Shown piece after piece: positions 1 to 7,672 of a DNA stretch of 64,000 nt (the stretch's first letter is position 1; the number at the start of each line of letters is the position of its first letter). The notes beneath the pieces are model-generated. The model worked only from the letters and a program-made list of their open reading frames with translations. It made no database searches and had not been told where the DNA came from. A program made the position numbers and the translations under genes. This DNA comes from Chryseobacterium culicis (lineage in GTDB: Bacteria; Bacteroidota; Bacteroidia; Flavobacteriales; Weeksellaceae), in NCBI RefSeq assembly GCF_002979755.1, contig NZ_PCPP01000001.1, positions 466,665 to 530,664 of the forward strand, read 5' to 3'.

Positions 1-521
1 TTATGATCCAGAAGCTTTTGTAAATTTCCGCTTTGTACCGAAAGCAATTTCCAGGTTCCTCTTTCTTCTTCCTCAGAAATCAGATTATAACAAAACGCCA
101 CAATCACCAGAGGAAAAAGGAAAACAACAACAAAACTAAAGTCAAAATTTCCAACGGCTGCATTGGCAGGATTATAAAAATCAGAATTGTAGCGTTGTTC
201 CTCCAGATTTCGGATGGTTACCCCTTGGATAGATGGGTTTAAATCCCGCATTCCGATATTTAAAGCGGCAAGTCTGGGAGTTTCATTCACTAGATTAAAT
301 TTGATGTAGTAAAGAACCAGTCCCAGATCATCTTTATGGAATTTTATATTCCGTTGAATGCTTTCTTTTTGAAATGCTTCACTTTTGGAAATGATATCTT
401 CGTTCCGATCCAGAAATTTCTTTCCGGTATAAATAGCCATGATCCCAGCCATGAATAAAAACAACAATGCAATGATATAAGCCTTGTTACGGTAAAATTG
501 GGTATATAAATAACGATTCAT
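1..521 (-). CDS. DUF3526-type ABC-2 permease, 3' part outside window
   Basis: This is the N-terminal 173 codons of an inner-membrane ABC-2 family permease; the gene runs off the left edge. The protein starts MNRYLYTQFYRNKAYIIALL, with a first membrane segment at about residues 14-32. A long extracytoplasmic stretch follows, and a second hydrophobic segment at about 127-147 leads into EEEERGTWKLLSVQSG, the coupling-type motif also present in the preceding gene. Its start codon directly abuts the stop of that gene, so the two are translationally coupled. I infer a heterodimeric ABC-2 transporter whose ATPase would lie to the left. The substrate is unknown; the TonB receptor upstream suggests metal or siderophore handling. 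Confidence 0.75.
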   Translation of the reverse strand, partial: MNRYLYTQFYRNKAYIIALLFLFMAGIMAIYTGKKFLDRNEDIISKSEAFQKESIQRNIKFHKDDLGLVLYYIKFNLVNETPRLAALNIGMRDLNPSIQGVTIRNLEEQRYNSDFYNPANAAVGNFDFSFVVVFLFPLVIVAFCYNLISEEEERGTWKLLSVQSGNLQKLLDH

Positions 522-1967
522 TTAGATGAGTTTTAATTTTCTTCCACTTATTTCAATTGCAATAACACATACAGCCAGCCATAGAACCAATGCAGCAACA
601 GGAATTGGCTGTTCTTTCAGACTGTACAAAACAGGAGTATATTGATATTCAAAATCCGGGAATTTTTCCCAGTTATCTTTGTCGATTACAGCGGGTGGCC
701 CTCCATTTTCAGGCTTTACATTGCTGATATGTTCAATTTGCAGGTCATTTAAATGCTGAGCCATCTGATAGCGGTATTCTTCTGCCTGTTTTTGAAATTG
801 GGTATAGGAGAAGAAATCTGTACCTGTAGCAATCATAGAAAAGTTTTTAATAGCAATGGCCGGATTAATCAGTCCTGAAATATCAGTAAGGTTTTGTTGT
901 TTGTTGTAAATGGTCTGCAATTCTTTTTGATGTCTGATATAAATCTGTGAACTTATTTTTTCCCCTTCCTTCATCACAAATCCACCATAGTTGAAAGGAA
1001 GCTCATTGGTTGTTTTTACCTTATACTTTTCCAATAAAGAATCTTTAATCTTCTTAAAATGCGGATCATCAGGATTGTGGCTGTCTCCTGATTTTAAAAT
1101 ATCCTTTTCCAGCGTAGTTTCAAAAGCAATACGGGAAGGTGCGGGATAAAGGTTCTGGGCGGCAAACTGAATTCCCTTAGGCAAAACAATAATGAAAAGA
1201 AGCCAGAAACCTATAAGGCTGATCAATGCTGAAGAAGTACTTTTATGGTTCGCCGAAACAATAATGGTCAAAGCGCTGATAAAAAAATAATAGATCATAT
1301 AAGCAGGCAATATCAATGCAAGCCTTATTAAAATATCAGCAGAATCAGTAGTTTCTGAGAGAAGTGTAGCTGCCAGAACAACAGGAATCACCGGAATCAG
1401 GAAGCATAAAGAAAAAAGCCACAGTCCTATGACTTTCCCCCAGACAATATCTCTTCCTGAAGCTCCCTGTACGCTGATGATTTTTAATGTGGCATTCTCA
1501 CGTTCCTGTACAATCAACCCAAATCCTAAGAAAAGGATAATCAAAGGAACAATGCTCTGCAGAATAAAAGCACTGCTGAAAGCTCCAAATCTGACCAAAG
1601 TTCCTGAACTTCCGGCTTCTGAAAGGTTCGCTGTATTCTGTTTATGGGCTTCCAGGAATATGACATTCCCAAGATAATCGTCCAATCCATTATCAAAAAT
1701 ATTCAAAGGATGTCCAATTCTGAAAACCAGATAGCCATAATGAGCCATACGGTGCGGATGCTTGTCAGGTCTGTGTTCCCAGCTTTCCCGTACTTCTTTC
1801 CGGTATTCTTTTATTTTTGAAAAGGAATCAGTGTATTTTGCATATCCTATGCTGATGCTCAACAGGCAGAATAGGAGAACAGTAATCATGGTGAGGAGGC
1901 TTTGTTTTCCTTTAAACAAATCCTGCCAGGTTTTTCTCACCACCAGTTGTAAGTTTGAAATTGCCAT
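522..1967 (-). CDS. DUF3526-type ABC-2 permease
   Basis: A 481-residue inner-membrane permease. The first membrane segment is at about residues 22-42. A periplasmic region of about 90 residues follows, then a cluster of hydrophobic segments from about 130 to 260 containing VQERENATLKIISVQGASG, a motif shared with the following gene. A second large extracytoplasmic domain and a final membrane segment near the C-terminus complete it. Size and topology fit the DUF3526 branch of ABC-2 permeases, with two long periplasmic loops. It starts 3 bp after the stop of the TonB receptor and abuts the next permease, so the three form one transcription unit. No substrate can be read from the sequence. Confidence 0.8.
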   Translation of the reverse strand: MAISNLQLVVRKTWQDLFKGKQSLLTMITVLLFCLLSISIGYAKYTDSFSKIKEYRKEVRESWEHRPDKHPHRMAHYGYLVFRIGHPLNIFDNGLDDYLGNVIFLEAHKQNTANLSEAGSSGTLVRFGAFSSAFILQSIVPLIILFLGFGLIVQERENATLKIISVQGASGRDIVWGKVIGLWLFSLCFLIPVIPVVLAATLLSETTDSADILIRLALILPAYMIYYFFISALTIIVSANHKSTSSALISLIGFWLLFIIVLPKGIQFAAQNLYPAPSRIAFETTLEKDILKSGDSHNPDDPHFKKIKDSLLEKYKVKTTNELPFNYGGFVMKEGEKISSQIYIRHQKELQTIYNKQQNLTDISGLINPAIAIKNFSMIATGTDFFSYTQFQKQAEEYRYQMAQHLNDLQIEHISNVKPENGGPPAVIDKDNWEKFPDFEYQYTPVLYSLKEQPIPVAALVLWLAVCVIAIEISGRKLKLI

Positions 1968-1970
1968 ATA

Positions 1971-4313
1971 TTAAAATTTGTAAGTAGCGGTTAGTAAATA
2001 ATTTCTTGGAGTTCCCGGAAATAACCTTAGGTAGTTCTGAGCTCCGATCCAGTAAACTTTGTTGGTGATATTATTCAGGTTAAAAGCGAGCTGAACAGAC
2101 TTTGCCGGAGTGTAATACAATGCAGCATCTATCGTAGTATATTCGGGAAGTTCAAAACTTCTTGTGAACCACGGAACTTTAGAACTCTGGTAAAGCATTC
2201 CTGCACCAATTCCAAAGTCTTTTATCAGTTCAATATTTGAAAAATTGTAGCGTGTCCAGATATTGACGGAATTTTTAGAAGTATTTTCTTTTCTTTTTCC
2301 CACAAGGTCCAGATGGGTATCATCCAATATTTTTGCATCAATATAGCTGTAGCCTCCGTAAATATGCCATTGAGGGAGAATATGTCCGGAAAACTCGGCT
2401 TCAAATCCGCGGCTTCGGTCGGCACCACGCTGTATAAGCTCATCAGGTTCTGAAGGATTATTGGCATTGATGATAAGATTTCTTTGGTTGATCTCATACA
2501 CTGCAAGATTCAGAGAGATTCTGCCAAAAAGCTGTGCTTTGATTCCCAGTTCTTTAAGATCTGAGGTTAAAGGTTTGAATCTCGCTGCAGACCCTGTAAG
2601 ACTGGAGGTATTAGGCATCAATGTTACCGTATTGGACTGAGGTTGATATCCGGTAAGGAAAGTCCCATACAGATTGATGTTATCCGTTATGCTGTAGGTA
2701 ATACCGAACCTGTACAGAAGTTTGTTGTTTTGAAATGAAGACTCATTGGATTCTTTGAAATTAGTGATGTCCTGAAACCATTCATGGCGTATCCCTGATA
2801 ATATTTTAAACTTTTTCCAGGTAAAAAGATGCTGGATATAAGCAGCATGAGTAGTGGTAAGAGCAGAAGGCAGAGGCGTAATTACATTAAGGGTATTGAA
2901 ATCCGTACCCTGATAATTTTCAGCTCCCGGGTTCAGATCAAACGGAGTGACATTCGGTTTAGGAATGAGTGTTCCGTTGTAATTAGTAGTTTGATACTCT
3001 GAAGCTTTTGCAGGATTGTAGGATGAAACCACAGAGCCATTCTTTAAAAGAAAACCTCTTGCTGCATTCTGCTGCCCGCCTTTACGCTTTTCCCAAATCT
3101 GACTGTCATAGCCAATTAAAGCCTGATGCTGAACAGAACCTGTTTTGAATTTAAAATTAAAATAAGCATTAATATTGTCTGTTGCCCAATTTTGTTTTCT
3201 TTGTACAAACTGCATCATGGCAAGGCTGGAAACTGGGTTGTTATTCATATCGGGAACAAAAGAATTGGTGGTTCTGTGTTCCTGAAGGTTTTCTCTCCAG
3301 TATTGCTTCATATAAGAAGCGTTGAAGCTGATGGATGGGTTAAAATGATGGGCAACACTTCCCATTATAATAAGTTCTCTGGTTTTAAAGAAATCATCGG
3401 GTGCTCCAAGGTTTAATGTTCTTGGAGTACTGTACAAATCTGTTTTTCCAGCAACTGCCCCGAAAATAGGCTGACCTCTGTCCAGATTTCCATAAAGATC
3501 ATTGAAAATCATTTCTACATTCACAGATGTTTTTTCATTGGGAACAAAGGTGATGGAAGGAGAGAGTAGAATACCGCTGTTCTTGACATGATCCCTGAAT
3601 GAATGGGCATTCTGGTAAGCTCCGTTAAAACGATATAATAAGGTCTTACTCTTATTCAAAGGGCCTGTAAGATCTGTTGTAACGCGGTAAGTATCAAAGC
3701 TGCCTCCTGATAAACTGATCTCATGACGAGGATTAGACAGGGGTTTTTTCGTGACCATATTGATGGTTCCTCCAGGATCTACACTGGACATGGTAATACT
3801 TGCCGGACCTTTGAAAATTTCTACACGTTCTATATTGGAAGTCATCGGCTGCAAAAAGTAATATTGCCTTGTCCGCATTCCATTGATGATCTGTCCTTCT
3901 TCATTTTGGCTGATTCCCCGAATGTTATATTGGTTATAATAGCTGGAAGGAGAAACTCCGTTCACGTTTCTCATAACATCTCCAAGCTGGAAGGCCTGGC
4001 GGTCGGTGATCAGTTCTTTGGTAACGGTATTAAGCGTTAAAGGCAGATCTTTATTTTTCATAGCAATCTTAGTGGCGGCAAAAGAATAGTCGGAAGTATA
4101 ATCTTTAGACTTTCTTCCGATGATCTCAACGGTTTGTACCACTGTAGATAAAGAATCTTCAGAATGCGACTGGGCATACAAAAATGATGATGAGGTGAGG
4201 AAACTTACGCTGAAAAGTTTCACAGAATTCTGGGAAATACAATGAATTATTCCCGAATAATTAAAATTATTGGTAGTCATGAAAAGGGATGTACGGGCGA
4301 TGAAAATGCCCAT
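1971..4313 (-). CDS. TonB-dependent siderophore-type outer-membrane receptor
   Basis: A 780-residue outer-membrane receptor. The N-terminus carries an export signal ending near FLYAQ. The plug domain spans about residues 70-200 and contains the siderophore-receptor signature ERVEIFKGPASI followed by DPGGTINMVTKKP, typical of the FhuA/FpvA/FhuE branch. The remainder is beta-strand-rich and ends in phenylalanine (TATYKF), as beta-barrels do. There is no N-terminal STN domain, so direct sigma/anti-sigma signalling is unlikely. Translation could instead begin at Met12. It lies between a small secreted protein and two ABC-2 permeases, which suggests uptake linked to an ABC system. A ferric siderophore is the family expectation; the exact ligand is unknown. 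Confidence 0.88.
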   Translation of the reverse strand: MGIFIARTSLFMTTNNFNYSGIIHCISQNSVKLFSVSFLTSSSFLYAQSHSEDSLSTVVQTVEIIGRKSKDYTSDYSFAATKIAMKNKDLPLTLNTVTKELITDRQAFQLGDVMRNVNGVSPSSYYNQYNIRGISQNEEGQIINGMRTRQYYFLQPMTSNIERVEIFKGPASITMSSVDPGGTINMVTKKPLSNPRHEISLSGGSFDTYRVTTDLTGPLNKSKTLLYRFNGAYQNAHSFRDHVKNSGILLSPSITFVPNEKTSVNVEMIFNDLYGNLDRGQPIFGAVAGKTDLYSTPRTLNLGAPDDFFKTRELIIMGSVAHHFNPSISFNASYMKQYWRENLQEHRTTNSFVPDMNNNPVSSLAMMQFVQRKQNWATDNINAYFNFKFKTGSVQHQALIGYDSQIWEKRKGGQQNAARGFLLKNGSVVSSYNPAKASEYQTTNYNGTLIPKPNVTPFDLNPGAENYQGTDFNTLNVITPLPSALTTTHAAYIQHLFTWKKFKILSGIRHEWFQDITNFKESNESSFQNNKLLYRFGITYSITDNINLYGTFLTGYQPQSNTVTLMPNTSSLTGSAARFKPLTSDLKELGIKAQLFGRISLNLAVYEINQRNLIINANNPSEPDELIQRGADRSRGFEAEFSGHILPQWHIYGGYSYIDAKILDDTHLDLVGKRKENTSKNSVNIWTRYNFSNIELIKDFGIGAGMLYQSSKVPWFTRSFELPEYTTIDAALYYTPAKSVQLAFNLNNITNKVYWIGAQNYLRLFPGTPRNYLLTATYKF

Positions 4314-4412
4314 TAATAAAAGGATATCCTTAATTGTGTGAAGACACAGGTATCCACGGAATAACAGTACAGACTTATAGAATCTGTATACGGGAAATGA
4401 AGGCAGCGTATA

Positions 4413-4766
4413 TTAAGCTACCGCGAAAAATGCGGATGGGGGAGCTCTGGAGCTGAAGAAGTCAAGAAGACAACGATACGAAATGGCTTTAGGTTGTGGC
4501 ATTTCGTTATCATTGGTCGTATCAATAGCAAAATCCATATCTAAAGGTTCAGGGAGAAGAATATTATTCATGTGCATATGTAAGGCACACTGACATTCGT
4601 CGTCCTGGGAAAAAGTAGGAATTTTCTCTTCTTTTGAACCTTTTTTATAAGTCACTTTACTCTTGGCGTGTTGAGCATGATCAAGACATGTATTCACCCC
4701 GCTGACATTCGAAACAAATATCAGAAGTAAAGAGAAAACAAAAAAGACTCTGAGAAATTTTTGCAT
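4413..4766 (-). CDS. small secreted His/Cys protein, DUF2946-like
   Basis: I place the start at the internal Met giving MQKFLRVFFVFSLLLIFVSN, a clean signal peptide, rather than at the longer upstream reading. The product has 117 residues. The mature part has metal-ligand residues (CLDHAQHAK and later CQCALHMHM) and ends with SSRAPPSAFFAVA. The terminal R-A/G-P-P pattern recalls DUF2946-like small proteins found beside copper or siderophore TonB receptors. That resemblance is by eye and not a domain hit. The gene lies 99 bp upstream of the TonB receptor on the same strand and probably leads the operon, arguing for a role in metal handling in the periplasm. Confidence 0.55.
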   Translation of the reverse strand: MQKFLRVFFVFSLLLIFVSNVSGVNTCLDHAQHAKSKVTYKKGSKEEKIPTFSQDDECQCALHMHMNNILLPEPLDMDFAIDTTNDNEMPQPKAISYRCLLDFFSSRAPPSAFFAVA

Positions 4767-4988
4767 AATAGAAAAGCAAATGTACAATTTAATTTGATAT
4801 AAATGGAATGATGAATGAAAAGCAGCAACTATTTTCCTAACATGAATATTGATTTTAAGGATACGCAGATCCATGACAATCTCAATGATGGTTTTTGTCA
4901 GCGATATGATTCAGATCATACTTCAGCATATAAACACTTATTATATTTGGGCATTGAAAATTTCATATTTCTGACAAATTACAGTATA

Positions 4989-5015
4989 CCTTCCGGTGAT
5001 TCGGGAGGTTTTTTT
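4989..5015 (+). terminator. orphan rho-independent terminator
   Basis: CCTTCCG (4989-4995) pairs with CGGGAGG (5002-5008) around a six-base loop, followed by seven T. It points along the plus strand, where no gene lies upstream: the nearest gene to the left is on the minus strand. With TATATTTG 40 bp upstream it would end a transcript of about 60 nt, a possible small RNA. Confidence 0.6.
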
Positions 5016-5167
5016 GTTTTTTATATTCAGTTTATAAGTTGCAGCCTCAATAAGTTCCGATAATGAGCAAATTCAACAAAATGTTCGCTATAATTTACTT
5101 AAAAAGAGATTTATAATACCAGAATTAAAATAGGTGTTTTTCCTCACTGTTTTGGGATTTACAATTT

Positions 5168-5175
5168 TAATTTTG
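5168..5175 (+). promoter_or_regulatory. promoter -7 box of the lysozyme gene
   Basis: TAATTTTG matches the Bacteroidota -7 consensus TAnnTTTG and lies 21 bp before the lysozyme start. A TTTG at 5151-5154 is 13 bp upstream, shorter than the usual spacing, so the -33 element is uncertain. Confidence 0.45.
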
Positions 5176-5196
5176 CTGAACAAAAAAACGAAATAA

Positions 5197-5637
5197 ATGA
5201 AAACATCACAAAAAGGAATCAATCTGATTGTATCATTTGAAGGCTTCAGCGCTAAGCCTTATCTGGATTCTGCCGGAATTCCCACAATAGGATATGGTAA
5301 CACTTACTATCCGGGAGGAAATAAAGTAACCATGAAAGATCCTGAAATCACAAAAGAAAAAGGCGCTGAATTATTTGCTGCAGTCTTACCAACTTATGAA
5401 AAAATTGTGAATTCAAAAGTAAAAGTACCTTTAACACAGAATCAGTTCGATGCTCTCGTATCGCACACTTACAATACCGGAGGATCTGACACTTTGTTTT
5501 TTTTGATTAATAAAAAAGCAGCGGATTCTGAAATTGAAGATTGGTTTACAAAACGATATATTACTGCTGGAGGGAAAGTTTTAAACGGGCTGATCAGGAG
5601 AAGAAAGGGGGAGGCTGATTTGTTTTTTGCGAAATAG
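5197..5637 (+). CDS. T4-type lysozyme, glycoside hydrolase family 24
   Basis: A 146-residue muramidase that cleaves N-acetylmuramyl-beta-1,4-N-acetylglucosamine bonds in peptidoglycan. Glu15, Asp24 and Thr30 (FEGF, YLDSAG, PTIGYG) have the same spacing as Glu11/Asp20/Thr26 of T4 lysozyme, so the catalytic triad is intact. There is no signal peptide, as for holin-dependent phage lysozymes. No holin, spanin or other phage gene lies nearby, so this is a stand-alone gene rather than part of a visible prophage. It has its own promoter-like box and a perfect-stem terminator shared with the convergent gene. It may be a domesticated phage gene or an antibacterial effector; the sequence does not decide. 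Confidence 0.87.
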   Translation: MKTSQKGINLIVSFEGFSAKPYLDSAGIPTIGYGNTYYPGGNKVTMKDPEITKEKGAELFAAVLPTYEKIVNSKVKVPLTQNQFDALVSHTYNTGGSDTLFFLINKKAADSEIEDWFTKRYITAGGKVLNGLIRRRKGEADLFFAK

Positions 5638-5665
5638 AAAATGCTCCAAATTTGGAGCATTTTCT
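5638..5665. terminator. bidirectional terminator
   Basis: A perfect 20-bp palindrome (5641-5660, half-site ATGCTCCAAA) flanked by AAA on the left and TTTTC on the right. It separates the convergent lysozyme and the minus-strand gene ending at 5665, and can serve both. Confidence 0.85.
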
Positions 5666-6117
5666 TAATCGTTTAGTATATTCTGAATTTCATGAATATA
5701 TCTTAAGAAGTTTCCATATACCACAATCTTATTTCTCTCTAAGCTAGGATCAAATACTTCTTTATACTTGTAAACTGCGGCAAATTGAATGGCAAATTTT
5801 AAATTTTTGTATTTAAACAACTGCCATTGCTCATTAAAAAGTTCATTATGCGTTTCTTTATCTTCCTCAATACCAATTTCGCCTAATAGTTCTATAGAGA
5901 CTACAATTGGTTTAAACATAGAAAGTGGTATAATTGTGTCAGAGTTAATATCATTATATAATTCAAACTCCTCAATACAGACTCCGTCTTCTTCAACAGA
6001 CGAAATTGTGACCTGTCTTTCTTCATATCTATTCTCTTCATCACCAATAGGTCGCCAATATTTATAAATTAATATATTTCCAATTTGGATTTTATTTTTT
6101 AAAATTTCTTCGTACAT
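5665..6117 (-). CDS. uncharacterised 150-residue protein in the TIR operon
   Basis: I do not recognise this protein. It is acidic and apparently soluble, with no signal peptide or membrane segment. The N-terminal half looks like a small beta fold (IGNILIYKYWRP, then RQVTISSVEEDGVCIEEFEL). The C-terminal half is aromatic and helical (EQWQLFKYKNLKFAIQFAAVY). It is the last gene of a three-gene minus-strand unit after a 78-residue protein and a TIR-domain protein, with gaps of 47 and 42 bp. Base composition is visibly more AT-rich than the flanking housekeeping genes. A role as accessory or immunity partner of the TIR protein is inference from position only. Confidence 0.6.
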   Translation of the reverse strand: MYEEILKNKIQIGNILIYKYWRPIGDEENRYEERQVTISSVEEDGVCIEEFELYNDINSDTIIPLSMFKPIVVSIELLGEIGIEEDKETHNELFNEQWQLFKYKNLKFAIQFAAVYKYKEVFDPSLERNKIVVYGNFLRYIHEIQNILND

Positions 6118-6164
6118 ATTTTTATTTTCAAGTCATTTAGCGAATATGGTTTTCCATAACATTA

Positions 6165-6401
6165 CTATAGTCCGAGTAATTTTTTTGCAACTTCTTTGTC
6201 CTCTTCTTTTACTTCTTTAATGAGTCTTTCTTTCACATCTTGACTTAGTTCATCTGCTTTGTATTTAGCAGTTAAATTATATCCGCCTTCATAAGTATGT
6301 TTATCATATTCGCGAAGCACACTTCCGTCTTCATATAATGTATAATCGTTATCGAGTCCATTACGACACTCTATAGAATAGGCAATTATTTTTTTTTCCA
6401 T
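6165..6401 (-). CDS. uncharacterised 78-residue protein in the TIR operon
   Basis: A small soluble protein of unknown function. The first half reads as short beta strands (KIIAYSIECRNG, DYTLYEDGSVLREYDK). The second half is a charged helix (LSQDVKERLIKEVKEEDKEVAKKLLGL). It has no cysteine pair or metal motif and no signal sequence. It sits between the TIR gene and the 150-residue gene in the same orientation. The gap to the TIR gene is 42 bp with no terminator, so co-transcription is likely. Its size and placement would fit an antitoxin, inhibitor or adaptor, but there is no direct evidence for any of these. Confidence 0.55.
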   Translation of the reverse strand: MEKKIIAYSIECRNGLDNDYTLYEDGSVLREYDKHTYEGGYNLTAKYKADELSQDVKERLIKEVKEEDKEVAKKLLGL

Positions 6402-6443
6402 GCTAATTATTTTTTTGTCTGAGTATTTCTTAAGGAAAGTTAA

Positions 6444-7385
6444 TTATTTGTTAAGCAATTTTTTAAGATTTTCAATTATGGAATCATTCCCTTCGATGGC
6501 CTTTAAATATTTTTTACTTCCAAGTAATGGATATTCCTTTAGTACTTCAGTTATTTCATTTGAATCACCTAGCATAAGTGGTAACACTCTTACCTGTCCT
6601 GTATTTGTCTCAATATTTAACACTGCTTCTAATTCTGCATTTGTCCATTTCTTCTTAATGAAATTTTTTGATAAAACTATTATGGCAAATTTTGAAGTTG
6701 CAAGTCCCTGATTTATTTTCCTAATAAGACTATCACCCCAATCTATTTCTTTGCTATCATACCAATAAGGTATTTTTTCTTTATCTAAATCTTTACAGAA
6801 TTCATCTACAAATTTTTCTTTATCTTCTGACGCATGGCTTATGAAAACATCGTATTCCATTGTTTCAATTGTATTTGTTGTTTCGGTTACCTGAGAATTC
6901 GTTTTGTTAATTACTTTTTCTTCTAAAAGATAAAGATCTTTAGTTTTAAGTATTGCAATAAGAATTAATACACTATCTAAAATTTTAATTTGTTCTTTCA
7001 AGCTTTGAATCATCTGTGAAACGCAGTTGAAATGTCTCGTTTTTGATTCAGCAAATAAAGCGTCATCTATAATCTTCTCATAAAATTCTTTATCACCATT
7101 GTATTTTTCTTCCATAGTATGAATCCATGAATACAATGTTCCATATTCAGCAGCGTTATTTATAGATAATAAATCATAAGATAAACCCCTAGCCATAGAT
7201 CTTCCATAAGAATACAGCAAATCTATTTTGGAATAATATTCAGCGTCATATTGGTATATACTACTCATATCCTCATTTACTTTATCATGAACCCAATCAC
7301 TATCTATCTCTCTTAGTCTATCTGAAAGTAAAAATGCCTTATGCACCTCTGGCTCTACAGATATAAAGTCTTTTCTAACCTCCAT
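6444..7385 (-). CDS. TIR-domain protein, candidate NADase effector
   Basis: A 313-residue protein with an uncharacterised helical N-terminal region (about 1-170) and a C-terminal TIR domain (about 176-313). The domain opens with YDVFISHASEDKEKF, the box 1 motif, continues with the DSKEIDWGDSL region, then VLSKNFIKKKWTNAELEAV. Trp247 and Glu251 correspond to the W...E pair of bacterial TIR NADases, with the glutamate as presumed catalytic residue. Bacterial TIR proteins of this layout usually deplete NAD+ or make cyclic ADP-ribose signals during phage defence. It heads a three-gene operon of AT-rich genes. A regulatory or scaffold TIR without enzymatic activity remains possible. No STING, SLOG or Argonaute partner is visible. 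Confidence 0.82.
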   Translation of the reverse strand: MEVRKDFISVEPEVHKAFLLSDRLREIDSDWVHDKVNEDMSSIYQYDAEYYSKIDLLYSYGRSMARGLSYDLLSINNAAEYGTLYSWIHTMEEKYNGDKEFYEKIIDDALFAESKTRHFNCVSQMIQSLKEQIKILDSVLILIAILKTKDLYLLEEKVINKTNSQVTETTNTIETMEYDVFISHASEDKEKFVDEFCKDLDKEKIPYWYDSKEIDWGDSLIRKINQGLATSKFAIIVLSKNFIKKKWTNAELEAVLNIETNTGQVRVLPLMLGDSNEITEVLKEYPLLGSKKYLKAIEGNDSIIENLKKLLNK

Positions 7386-7438
7386 AAATTATATAGTTTT
7401 TTAGCCATCCAATATACAAACAATTCAAAATCAACCAT

Positions 7439-7486
7439 TACGGTTTCCCGTAGGGTTATGCCTACATACTCTCCGTATATTTACGG
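7439..7486. promoter_or_regulatory. three small interlocked dyads upstream of the TIR operon
   Basis: TACGG/CCGTA (7439-7443 and 7448-7452), GTAGG/CCTAC (7450-7454 and 7461-7465) and CCGTA/TACGG (7473-7477 and 7482-7486) follow each other within 48 bp. The stretch lies 54-101 bp upstream of the TIR gene start. It could be a compound operator for that operon, or the folded body of a plus-strand RNA ending at the next terminator. Function unknown. Confidence 0.45.
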
Positions 7487-7526
7487 GGTTTGTATAAACG
7501 AAAAATACAAGTCAAGTTTTTTTATG

Positions 7527-7549
7527 TCCTCCTATATGGAGGATTTTTT
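7527..7549 (+). terminator. orphan plus-strand terminator
   Basis: TCCTCC and GGAGGA pair around a short loop (7527-7543), followed by TTTTTT. No plus-strand gene precedes it; the only upstream structure is the dyad cluster at 7439-7486. It may end a short non-coding RNA. Confidence 0.6.
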
Positions 7550-7610
7550 ATTTATATGAAAATTGACTTACCAATTCTTCTTTTGTGTAAAAGGAGTCTT
7601 GTTATCATAA

Positions 7611-7650
7611 AACAACCCTGCAAAATCTTGATTTTGCAGGGCTGTTCTTT
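7611..7650 (-). terminator. terminator of the alpha/beta hydrolase gene
   Basis: A 12-bp stem (CCCTGCAAAATC with its complement, extended by AACA/TGTT after one mismatch) lies 23 bp beyond the hydrolase stop codon. On the minus strand it is followed by a TTGTTTTA tract. Confidence 0.8.
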
Positions 7651-7672
7651 TCTCATTCAATTCCGGATTTGA

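Larger units (their letters stand above)
4767..5196. other. gene-free stretch with orphan terminator
   Basis: No convincing protein gene is seen. A plus-strand reading of 82 codons (4815-5063) runs straight through a terminator hairpin and has no recognisable composition, so I leave it out. The stretch holds a promoter-like TATATTTG at 4942-4949, a terminator hairpin at 4989-5015, and a second promoter-like box just before the lysozyme gene. Confidence 0.5.

Noticed and set aside
2225..2506. 93-codon minus-strand reading inside the TonB receptor
   Set aside because: Alternate frame of the receptor gene, whose main frame carries all family motifs.
4815..5063. 82-codon plus-strand reading
   Set aside because: It passes through a strong terminator hairpin, has no start signal, and its composition resembles non-coding DNA.
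5197..5637. Prophage marked by the lysozyme gene
   Set aside because: No integrase, structural, portal, holin or repressor gene nearby; a single lysozyme gene is not a prophage.
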